Of a stretch of DNA of 49,940 nucleotides, positions 24,095-30,983 are shown one piece after another; the first letter of the stretch is position 1, and every line of letters begins with the position of its first letter. The position numbers were made by a program, and so were the translations under genes. Origin of the DNA: Stenotrophomonas maltophilia (GTDB lineage Bacteria; Pseudomonadota; Gammaproteobacteria; Xanthomonadales; Xanthomonadaceae); the NCBI RefSeq assembly GCF_004920835.1, contig NZ_QFHO01000032.1, positions 1 through 49,940 on the forward strand, read 5' to 3'. The notes beneath the pieces are model-generated. The model had not been told where the DNA came from, ran no database searches, and saw nothing but the letters and a program-made list of their open reading frames with translations.

Positions 24095-24483
24095 ATGGCA
24101 TTGCGTGTTGTTCGACTGGGTACACCGCGTGCGCCCGGTGAGGGCTCCGCATCGGCACGGTGCGACGGCCGCCACGTGGCGTGCCGCGCAGTGAGTTCGC
24201 CCGGCAGGACTGGTACGACGTGTGGTTCCCGACCCTGTCGCCCAGCGCGGAACTGGTGAAGCAGGCGCATGAGGCGAAGACGGAGGCCGACTGGGATGCG
24301 TTCTTCCGCCACTACAAGGCCGAGATGAAGGCACCCGATGCGGCGCACGCGCTGGACCTGCTGGCCGCGATGTCGCAGCACAGCGACATCAGCGTGGGCT
24401 GCTACTGCGAGGACGAGGCGCATTGCCATCGCACGGCGCTGCGCGAGCTACTGGTGGCGCGCGGGGCGACGCTGGCGGAGTGA
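24095..24483 (+). pseudogene. DUF488 family gene with a one-base frameshift
   Basis: Frame 1 from the ATG at 24095 (ribosome-binding site GGAGG 8 bases before) gives MALRVVRLGTPRAPGEG, a typical DUF488 N terminus. It then loses homology at the G-run 24142-24144. The next frame continues LRIGTVRRPPRGVPRSEFAR and runs to the stop at 24483 through the typical DWYDVWFPTLSP and the C-terminal VGCYCEDEAHCHR. One extra G in the run would restore a protein of about 129 residues. A GTG at 24160 could still yield a 107-residue piece. It is either a real disruption or a sequencing or assembly slip. DUF488 function is unknown. Confidence 0.75.
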
Positions 24484-24495
24484 TGATTGCAGGGT

Positions 24496-24517
24496 TGCCG
24501 GCCAGCGGCCGGCACTA
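24496..24517 (-). repeat. SMAG-type REP hairpin
   Basis: On the minus strand this reads GTAGTGCCGGCC then GCTGGCCGGCAA. It lies between the convergent DUF488 gene and the secreted protein gene. Confidence 0.7.
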
Positions 24518-24555
24518 CCCGTGGATGACCGCGTGGGTACACCGCCCACGCAATT

Positions 24556-25059
24556 TCAATTGCAGGCCTTGCCCTCCATCTGCAGCTGCGCGGCGAACAT
24601 CGTCACCTGCGGGATCTTGCCGGCAGCGGCCTGCTTCTTCGCCTCTTCCAGATAGATGCGCGACTGGCCCTGCCCATCCAATGCCTGGGTGCTGTTCACC
24701 GGCAGGCGCCACACCCGCACTACCGCCTGCTGCGCCGGGCATGCGGCATTGGGTACGCGGATCACATCATTGAGCTTCCAGCCCTTGTCCGCGCTCGGCT
24801 GCGCCTTGGCGTAGTCGACGAACCGTGCGCGCGGCTGGCACTGCTCGCTGGTCCGCACCGGCGCGAAGCGATATGGCTCGGCAGCCTGGCCGGTGAATGC
24901 ACCTTCCAGGCGCGCGCAGGCCTCGGGGATCTGCCGCAGTGTGTGCACCGCGCCCACCACCTGTGCCGCACCGACGGCACGCTGCAGTTCGGGGGTTTCG
25001 GCAGCCAGCGCGGGCATCGCCGGGGCCAGGACGGCAAGCATCAACAGGGACAGGCGCAT
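24556..25059 (-). CDS. Uncharacterised secreted protein
   Basis: This 167-residue protein has a cleavable signal peptide, MRLSLLMLAVLAPAMPALA, probably cut after ALA. The mature part has four Cys (PEACARLEG, SEQCQPR, NAACPAQ and the C-terminal KACN) that could form two disulfides. I do not recognise the family. A good ribosome-binding site (GGAGATCCC) precedes the ATG at 25059. It is divergent from hppA and predicted periplasmic. Confidence 0.8.
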   Translation of the reverse strand: MRLSLLMLAVLAPAMPALAAETPELQRAVGAAQVVGAVHTLRQIPEACARLEGAFTGQAAEPYRFAPVRTSEQCQPRARFVDYAKAQPSADKGWKLNDVIRVPNAACPAQQAVVRVWRLPVNSTQALDGQGQSRIYLEEAKKQAAAGKIPQVTMFAAQLQMEGKACN

Positions 25060-25401
25060 GCGGGATCTCCTTCAGGACTGTGCGCAGGCTTGCAGAGGGA
25101 GGCTTAACGGGGTGCAAAGGCTCGTGGGTTCATGAATCAGTCCACGTCCCGGCGGCGGGTTCCCCGCGCATGGCGATGCGTTCGTCGTGATGGCGGCCGC
25201 GGGCCATGAGGCGCGGCCCGGCGCTACCATCCCGGGGCCGGTGCACGCATACTGCGGGCACCAGGGAATGCTGAACACCGCCATACGTCGGACGACCACC
25301 AAGGTCGGTACGGGTTGGTTCCAGGCTGCAGCCCGTCGTCCCCCTCGTGGTGCCGTTCATCGCCACTGGATGCTTGTCCATCCATTCTGCGGAGGGGTCT
25401 A
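25060..25401. other. 342-base gap upstream of hppA
   Basis: I see no gene here. It contains a degenerate SMAG-like hairpin at about 25200-25226 (ending GGCGCTAC) and, just before hppA, the ribosome-binding site GGAGGGG. The promoter of hppA must lie here but I cannot pick out a convincing -35/-10 pair. Confidence 0.5.
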
Positions 25402-27429
25402 ATGCTGGAACGTCATGGGCTGTCATTGGCGCTGGGCTGCGCCATTCTCGCGATCCTGTACGGAATCGTCTCGGCGCGCTGGATCCTGCGCCAACCCACC
25501 GGCAATGAGCGCATGATCGCGATCGCCAACGCGATCCAGGAAGGCGCACGCGCTTACCTCAACCGCCAATACCTGACCATCGGCATCGCCGGCGTGGTGC
25601 TGTTCGTGCTGGTCGGCATCTTCCTCAGCTGGTACACCGCAATCGGCTTCGCGGTCGGTGCGGTGCTGTCCGGTGCAGCCGGCTATATCGGCATGAACGT
25701 CTCGGTGCGTGCCAACGTGCGCACTGCCGAGGCCGCACGACACGGCATCAGCGCGGCGATGGACGTCGCCTTCCGCGGCGGTGCGATCACCGGCATGCTG
25801 GTAGTCGGGCTGGGCCTGCTGGGCGTGGCCGGCTATTACGCGCTGCTGCTGCGCATGGGCCTGCAGATGGACCAGGCGCTGCATGCTCTGGTCGGGCTGG
25901 CGTTCGGCTCGTCGCTGATCTCGATCTTCGCGCGCCTGGGTGGCGGCATCTTCACCAAGGGCGCGGACGTCGGCGCCGACCTGGTCGGCAAGGTCGAAGC
26001 CGGGATTCCCGAGGATGACCCGCGCAACCCGGCGGTGATCGCCGACAACGTTGGTGACAACGTCGGCGACTGCGCTGGCATGGCAGCGGACCTGTTCGAA
26101 ACCTATGCGGTCACCGTCATCGCCACCATGCTGCTGGGCAGCCTGATGCTGGCCGAAGCCGGTGCCAATGCCGTGCTGTATCCGCTGGTGCTGGGCGGCG
26201 TATCGATCATCGCCTCGATCATCGGTGCGCTGTTCGTCAAGGTGAAGCCGGGCGGTTCCATCATGGGCGCGCTGTACAAGGGCGTGATCGTGTCCGGCGT
26301 GCTGGCGGCCATCGCGTTCTACCCGATCACCACCGGGCTGATGGCCGACAACGTACACGGCCCCATCGCGCTGTATGGCTGCGCGCTGATCGGCCTGGTC
26401 CTGACCGGGCTGATCGTGTGGATCACCGAGTACTACACCGGCACCCAGTACAAGCCGGTGCAGCACGTGGCACAGGCATCGACCACCGGCCACGGCACCA
26501 ACATCATCGCCGGCCTCGGCATCTCGATGAAGTCCACCGCGCTGCCGGTAATCGCGGTGTGCGCGGCCATCTGGGGTGCGTTCGCGCTGGGTGGCCTGTA
26601 CGGCATCGCCATCGCTGCCACTGCAATGCTGTCGATGGCCGGCATGATCGTCGCCCTCGATGCTTACGGGCCAATCACCGACAACGCCGGTGGCATCGCC
26701 GAGATGGCCGAGCTGCCCTCGGAAATCCGCGACATCACCGATCCGCTGGATGCAGTGGGCAACACCACCAAGGCGGTGACCAAGGGCTATGCCATCGGCT
26801 CGGCGGCACTGGCCGCGCTGGTGCTTTTCGCCGACTACACCCACAACCTGCAGGCAGCCAATCCCGGCCAGGAGTTCCGCTTCGACCTCAGCGATCACAC
26901 GGTGATCATCGGCCTGCTGATCGGCGGTCTGATTCCCTATCTGTTCGGTGCGATGGCGATGGAAGCCGTTGGGCGCGCCGCCGGCGCGGTGGTGGAGGAA
27001 GTGCGGCGCCAGTTCCGCGAGATCCCCGGCATCATGCAGGGTACTGCCAAGCCGCAGTACGACCGTGCGGTGGACATGCTGACCCGCTCGGCGATCCGCG
27101 AAATGATTGTGCCCTCGCTGTTGCCCGTCGCGGTACCGGTGGTGGTCGGCCTGCTGCTGGGGCCACGTGCGCTGGGCGGGTTGCTGATCGGCACGATCGT
27201 GACCGGCCTGTTCGTGGCCATTTCGATGACCACCGGCGGTGGTGCCTGGGACAATGCCAAGAAGTACATCGAGGATGGCCACTTCGGCGGCAAGGGCAGC
27301 GAAGCGCACAAGGCCGCGGTGACCGGCGATACCGTGGGTGACCCGTACAAGGACACCGCCGGCCCGGCGATCAACCCGCTGATCAAGATCATCAACATCG
27401 TGGCGCTGCTGCTGGTGCCGCTGCTGTAA
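25402..27429 (+). CDS. hppA: K+-independent H+-translocating pyrophosphatase
   Basis: This 675-residue integral membrane protein of about 16 helices couples PPi hydrolysis to proton export. The catalytic motif [33 protein letters not shown] lies around residues 190-222 and [12 protein letters not shown] follows. The segment G453-NTTKAVTKG has Lys457 and Thr460 where K+-dependent enzymes have Ala and Gly, so it should not need K+. The C terminus carries the second PPi-binding region ([20 protein letters not shown]). The start at 25402 has a strong GGAGGGG site. It is convergent with tonB, with a SMAG dimer between them. Confidence 0.96.
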   Translation: MLERHGLSLALGCAILAILYGIVSARWILRQPTGNERMIAIANAIQEGARAYLNRQYLTIGIAGVVLFVLVGIFLSWYTAIGFAVGAVLSGAAGYIGMNVSVRANVRTAEAARHGISAAMDVAFRGGAITGMLVVGLGLLGVAGYYALLLRMGLQMDQALHALVGLAFGSSLISIFARLGGGIFTKGADVGADLVGKVEAGIPEDDPRNPAVIADNVGDNVGDCAGMAADLFETYAVTVIATMLLGSLMLAEAGANAVLYPLVLGGVSIIASIIGALFVKVKPGGSIMGALYKGVIVSGVLAAIAFYPITTGLMADNVHGPIALYGCALIGLVLTGLIVWITEYYTGTQYKPVQHVAQASTTGHGTNIIAGLGISMKSTALPVIAVCAAIWGAFALGGLYGIAIAATAMLSMAGMIVALDAYGPITDNAGGIAEMAELPSEIRDITDPLDAVGNTTKAVTKGYAIGSAALAALVLFADYTHNLQAANPGQEFRFDLSDHTVIIGLLIGGLIPYLFGAMAMEAVGRAAGAVVEEVRRQFREIPGIMQGTAKPQYDRAVDMLTRSAIREMIVPSLLPVAVPVVVGLLLGPRALGGLLIGTIVTGLFVAISMTTGGGAWDNAKKYIEDGHFGGKGSEAHKAAVTGDTVGDPYKDTAGPAINPLIKIINIVALLLVPLL

Positions 27430-27437
27430 GGCCCCCT

Positions 27438-27510
27438 GTAGAGCCGAGCCCATGCTCGGCTCAACGGGCTCGCGGGATCGGAGAACAGCCGAGCATCGGA
27501 TCGGCTCTAC
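27438..27510. repeat. SMAG dimer between hppA and tonB
   Basis: A plus copy at 27438-27462 (GTAGAGCCGAGCC) and a minus copy at 27487-27510 (ending GGCTCTAC) face each other between the convergent stops. It may end both transcripts. Confidence 0.8.
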
Positions 27511-27514
27511 AAGG

Positions 27515-28234
27515 TCACCGCCCGCGCAGGAAGAACGACACCGGCACCATCACTTCCACCGGGTCGCCGGCCACTTCGGCCGGAGGCACCGGCAACGGGC
27601 TGGCGCGCCGCACGGTGTCCAGCGTCTCCTGGTCGAGCAGTTCGAAGCCACTGCTGCGGCCCAGCTTCAGGCTGGAAACCGTGCCATCGCGGGCCACTGC
27701 GAAGCGCACATAGACCACGCCCTGCTGGCGCAGCCGCTCGGCCTGGCGCGGATAGCGCCGGTGCTTCTGCAGATGCCCTAGCAGGCGCCCTTCCCAGGTT
27801 GCCTCGGCGCGACTGCGTTCGCCGGCCGTGGTCTGCGGTGCGGTGTAGCGTGCGGCCGCGTCGGCCGCCACCTGCGGCGGTGCGCTGGTCTGCGCGACGT
27901 TGGCGTCAGCGCTGTCCGGCGACGGCGTCGGCTCCGGTGTACGCGCCGGTGGCAGGTCGCCCTGCGGCTGCACCGGCGCCTTCGGCAGCTCACGCAGGGC
28001 CGGTTTCGGCACCTGCCGCTGCTGTTGCTGCTGCAGTGGCCCGGTGGCGACCTCGCGCGGCGGCACCGGCGGTGCCTGTGCCATCGGCGCCAGTTCCAGC
28101 ATCAGCGCGGCAGGTGGGGCCGTCGCAGCCAGCACCGGTGCGCGCGCCGCCCACCAGCAGGCCGCGCCGATCAACAGCGCATGCACCAGCAGCACGATCG
28201 CCAGGCTGGTCGCCCAGCGCCGCAGTCCACTCAT
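27515..28234 (-). CDS. TonB-family energy transducer
   Basis: This 239-residue protein has one N-terminal membrane helix (SLAIVLLVHALLIGAACWW, about residues 9-27). A Pro-rich periplasmic spacer follows (about 55-110), then a TonB_C domain (about 155-239: RLLGHLQKHRRYPRQAERLR, VVYVRFAVARDG). It passes proton-motive energy to an outer-membrane receptor. It is coupled to exbD (ATGA overlap) and forms a tonB-exbD-exbB set with hemO upstream in the same strand, so it probably serves heme uptake. Confidence 0.92.
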   Translation of the reverse strand: MSGLRRWATSLAIVLLVHALLIGAACWWAARAPVLAATAPPAALMLELAPMAQAPPVPPREVATGPLQQQQQRQVPKPALRELPKAPVQPQGDLPPARTPEPTPSPDSADANVAQTSAPPQVAADAAARYTAPQTTAGERSRAEATWEGRLLGHLQKHRRYPRQAERLRQQGVVYVRFAVARDGTVSSLKLGRSSGFELLDQETLDTVRRASPLPVPPAEVAGDPVEVMVPVSFFLRGR

Positions 28235-28656
28235 CGCGTGCCCTGCTCCAGGCCGACCAGCGCCACCTTCAGGTAACCCGCCGCACGCAATGCATCCAGC
28301 GTCGCCATCAGTTCGCCGTAGGGCACACGGGTATCGGCGCGCAGGAAGATGCGCTGCTCGGTGTCACTGTGAGTGGCCACCTGCAATGCAGCCGCCAGCC
28401 CGTCGCGCGCGACGGCCTGTTCGCCAACGCGCAGCGACAGATCAGCCTGCACGGTCACATACACCGGCGCCTGTTCCAGCGGCGTGGCACTGGCGCTGCT
28501 GGCCGGCAGCTGCACCGGAACCGATACGGTGGCCAGCGGTGCAGCCACCATGAAAATGATCAGCAGCACCAGCATCACGTCGATGAAGGGCGTGACGTTG
28601 ATCTCGTGCGCTTCTTCCGGCGCGTCGTCACGGTCGGACGCGGTCCTGATCGCCAT
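28231..28656 (-). CDS. exbD: Biopolymer transport protein ExbD
   Basis: This 141-residue protein has a single membrane helix containing the essential Asp in INVTPFIDVMLVLLIIFMV (about residues 20-38), then a periplasmic domain. It forms the proton-driven motor with ExbB and TonB. It lies 9 bases after exbB and overlaps tonB by four bases. Confidence 0.93.
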   Translation of the reverse strand: MAIRTASDRDDAPEEAHEINVTPFIDVMLVLLIIFMVAAPLATVSVPVQLPASSASATPLEQAPVYVTVQADLSLRVGEQAVARDGLAAALQVATHSDTEQRIFLRADTRVPYGELMATLDALRAAGYLKVALVGLEQGTR

Positions 28657-28665
28657 CGTCGCGCC

Positions 28666-29409
28666 TCAGTGCACGGCACGCAGCGGCGCCGCTGCGTTAC
28701 GCGGAACGGCACGATCGAGGTCACGCGACACCAGCTGCTGCACCGCCGCCGACAGATCGCCGAGCAGGCCACGCAGGCCGGCCAGCACGCGGCTGAAATG
28801 GTTGTAGACCAGTACTGCGGGAATCGCTGCGACCAGGCCCAGCGCGGTCGCCAGCAAGGCCTCGGCAATACCGGGTGCAACCACCGCCAGGTTGGTGGTG
28901 TTGCTGTGCGCGATGCCGATGAAACTGTTCATGATGCCCCACACCGTGCCGAACAGGCCGACGAACGGCGCCACCGCGCCGATGCTGGCCAGCACGCCGA
29001 TGCCGCGTCGCTGCATGCGCGCGGTCTCCAGTTCGATGCGGTCCAGGCGCGAGGCAATGCGTTCCTTGATGCCGTCGCGACTATCCAGTTCCTGCGACAG
29101 GCGCAATTCGGTGCGCGCTGCGTCCAGCATGGCGAATGCGGTGCCCTGTTGAACACTGGCGTCGGCGCTCTCGCCGGGCAGGCTCGGCGCCTGCAGCAAC
29201 AGCGCGAGCGCCGCCCGCAGCTGCCGTGCCTGGCGGGCCAGCTCCCAGCCCTTGGCCAACAGGACGGTCCAGGTGGCCAGCGATGCCAGCGCGAGCGCGA
29301 TCATCACTGTCTTCACCACCACGTCGGCGGCCAGATACATGCCCCAGGGCGTCAGTGCAGGGGCAGCCACGGGGGCCAGGTCAGCAGGCAGCATCGTCTC
29401 GTTTTCCAT
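28666..29409 (-). CDS. exbB: Biopolymer transport protein ExbB
   Basis: This 247-residue MotA/TolQ/ExbB-type protein has three predicted helices. The first is near residues 20-45 (MYLAADVVVKTVMIALALAS), and a long cytosolic part follows. The last two hold the conserved VGLFGTVWGIMNSF and LATALGLVAAIPAVLVYNHF. The start is at 29409 (MENETMLPAD); a start two codons upstream or five downstream is also possible. It overlaps the end of the DUF454 gene by 29 bases, so the operon runs hemO-DUF454-exbB-exbD-tonB. Confidence 0.92.
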   Translation of the reverse strand: MENETMLPADLAPVAAPALTPWGMYLAADVVVKTVMIALALASLATWTVLLAKGWELARQARQLRAALALLLQAPSLPGESADASVQQGTAFAMLDAARTELRLSQELDSRDGIKERIASRLDRIELETARMQRRGIGVLASIGAVAPFVGLFGTVWGIMNSFIGIAHSNTTNLAVVAPGIAEALLATALGLVAAIPAVLVYNHFSRVLAGLRGLLGDLSAAVQQLVSRDLDRAVPRNAAAPLRAVH

Positions 29410-29848
29410 CAGCATCAGGGGTCGCTGCACGGCGGCGGGCCGTGCGCGGATCATTGGCGTCGTCCACTTCCACGACCGGATTGGGCTCCAGCCGCGGTGC
29501 CGGGCGGCTGAGCACGTAGCCGGCGCTGACCGCGAAGAACAGGCCCACGCCCAGCAGCAGCCGCCACGACGGGTGCGCGCCCCAGCAGAACAGGGCGAAC
29601 CCCACTGCCATGCCGGCGCTGGCAAACGCCTTGCCCTTGCGCGATACCGCACCCTGCTCGCGCCACAGACGCAGCGACGGGCCATAACGCGGATGCGCCA
29701 GCAGGCGCTGCTCGAACTTCGGTGAACTGCGTGCGAAGCAGCCCACTGCCAGGATCAGGAAGATGGTGGTCGGCATCACCGGCAGCAGCGCGCCGATCAC
29801 CCCGAGCCCGACCATCACCCAGCCCAGCGCGAACCAGAGCCAGCGCAT
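29381..29848 (-). CDS. DUF454 (YbaN-like) membrane protein
   Basis: This 155-residue inner-membrane protein has the DUF454 signature FALGWVMVGLGVIGALLPVMPTTIFLILAVGCFARSSPKFEQRLLAHPRYGP in the first half. A pair of helices follows (about 90-130), then a charged tail rich in Arg and Asp. Function unknown; E. coli ybaN is a relative. It sits between heme oxygenase and the TonB motor genes and overlaps exbB by 29 bases, so it belongs to the heme operon. Association with heme oxygenase genes makes a role in heme handling plausible, but that is inference. Confidence 0.88.
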   Translation of the reverse strand: MRWLWFALGWVMVGLGVIGALLPVMPTTIFLILAVGCFARSSPKFEQRLLAHPRYGPSLRLWREQGAVSRKGKAFASAGMAVGFALFCWGAHPSWRLLLGVGLFFAVSAGYVLSRPAPRLEPNPVVEVDDANDPRTARRRAATPDADGKRDDAAC

Positions 29849-29879
29849 CAGCCGTGCGCCTGCACGCAGAAGGTGTCCA

Positions 29880-30467
29880 TCAGGCGAATTCCACTTCAAC
29901 GTGGCCGTGCACGCTGCGGAAGGCGGCGTCCGCCGCATCGATCACCTGCTGCTCCTGCTCGGCGCTCAGCGGCACCGCATCCAGCGCAGCGGTGAACTCA
30001 CGCCAGTGGCGCGCCGCGCCATCCGGGTGCGCGGCCAGGTGACGGGCACCAAAATCGCGGTCCAGGCCGAGCTTGGCAGCCATCTTGTACAGCACGGTGC
30101 CGCCCAGGTTGGAGCCCTCGGCCACATACAGCCACCCCAATGCAGCGGGCAGCTCCAGATCGGACGGCAACGCCGCGATGTCGGCCCCCGGCAGGGTCTG
30201 CTCCAGGTCCTGCAGATCGCGTGCCACCTGTGTAAGGCGGCGGCGCTCACCGAGGTCGGGCAGCAGTGCGTCCAGCGCGGGGTTGGCATACAGCGCATCG
30301 ATGCTGCGGTGGAAGCGGTACTGCACGCGCAGGAAACGGGCAAAGTTGCCGCGGTCAGCGAAGATGTCGCCGGCCATGATGCGTTTGTCCAACGCGCCGT
30401 GGCTGTCGCGGGTGGCGGCCTTGAGCCGCAGGCTGCGGCTGTCTTCAGGGGCGATGTGTGCGTTCAT
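29880..30467 (-). CDS. hemO: Heme oxygenase, biliverdin-producing
   Basis: This 195-residue cytosolic enzyme opens heme to biliverdin, CO and Fe2+. It matches the HemO/PigA group of Neisseria and Pseudomonas. The proximal His is probably H23 in RDSHGALDKRI. The distal-helix region GWLYVAEGSNLGGTVLYK (about 110-128) and GARHLAAHPDGAARHWREF are strongly conserved. The ATG at 30467 is chosen because longer in-frame starts add unlike sequence. It is the first gene of the operon ending in tonB and is divergent from the DUF2789 gene. Confidence 0.94.
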   Translation of the reverse strand: MNAHIAPEDSRSLRLKAATRDSHGALDKRIMAGDIFADRGNFARFLRVQYRFHRSIDALYANPALDALLPDLGERRRLTQVARDLQDLEQTLPGADIAALPSDLELPAALGWLYVAEGSNLGGTVLYKMAAKLGLDRDFGARHLAAHPDGAARHWREFTAALDAVPLSAEQEQQVIDAADAAFRSVHGHVEVEFA

Positions 30468-30572
30468 GGGGGAATGCCAAGGGGGTCGTCCTGCTGTAGA
30501 CGTTCGCCACGGGGCTTTCCCCAAGCCCATGTGCACCGATAATGGGCCAGTCCCTTCTTCCACCCGGAACCG

Positions 30573-30833
30573 ATGATGATCACCACCGAACCGCGCATGA
30601 CCAACCTGTTCCTGCAGCTGGGCCTGGACGCCAGCGCCGAGGGCATCGCCCGCTTCATCCGCGAGCACCAGCTGGCCACCGATGTGGAGGTGGTCGAGGC
30701 GACCTACTGGAACGACGCCCAGCGCCAGTTCCTGTCCGAATCGCTGCAGGCCGACGCGGCGTGGAGCACCGTGGTGGATGAGTTGAACGAGTCGCTGCAC
30801 GAAGATGCAGTGAAGGCTGCCACCGGGCTGTAA
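30573..30833 (+). CDS. DUF2789 family small protein
   Basis: This 86-residue soluble protein resembles DUF2789: NLFLQLGLDASAEGIARFIREHQL near the N terminus and ATYWNDAQRQFLSESLQADAAW in the middle, all helical. Two adjacent ATG codons (30573, 30576) are equally possible starts. GATAAT at 30538-30543 may be its -10. It is divergent from hemO and convergent with the heme receptor. The function is unknown. Confidence 0.82.
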   Translation: MMITTEPRMTNLFLQLGLDASAEGIARFIREHQLATDVEVVEATYWNDAQRQFLSESLQADAAWSTVVDELNESLHEDAVKAATGL

Positions 30834-30839
30834 GCAGAC

Positions 30840-30900
30840 GCCGGGCATGGCCCGGCGCGGGCGATTGCACGGCAGAAGCGGTGCGGACCAAGGTCCGCAC
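30840..30900. repeat. Two REP-like hairpins
   Basis: GCCGGGCATGGCCCGGC at about 30840-30858 is a SMAG stem without the full GTAG. GTGCGGACC-AAGGTCCGCAC at 30881-30900 matches the hairpin at 6631-6651 closely. Confidence 0.65.
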
Positions 30901-30925
30901 CCACCGTGGGCGGTTGGGGCGCGAT

Positions 30926-30964
30926 GGGGTCAGAGCCCTTTCCGCAGGAAAGGGATCCGACCCC
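30926..30964. repeat. 39-bp interrupted palindrome (GGGGTC...GACCCC)
   Basis: Outer arms GGGGTC and GACCCC and inner arms CCCTTTCC and GGAAAGGG enclose GCA. It lies just beyond the heme receptor stop and might act as terminator. It differs from the SMAG family, so it probably belongs to another dispersed repeat. Confidence 0.65.
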
Positions 30965-30983
30965 ACCACTCATCCGCGACCGA

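Noticed and set aside
25423..27453. Long minus-strand frame opposite hppA
   Set aside because: The product is rich in His, Gln and Arg with no domain; it is a shadow of the pyrophosphatase gene.
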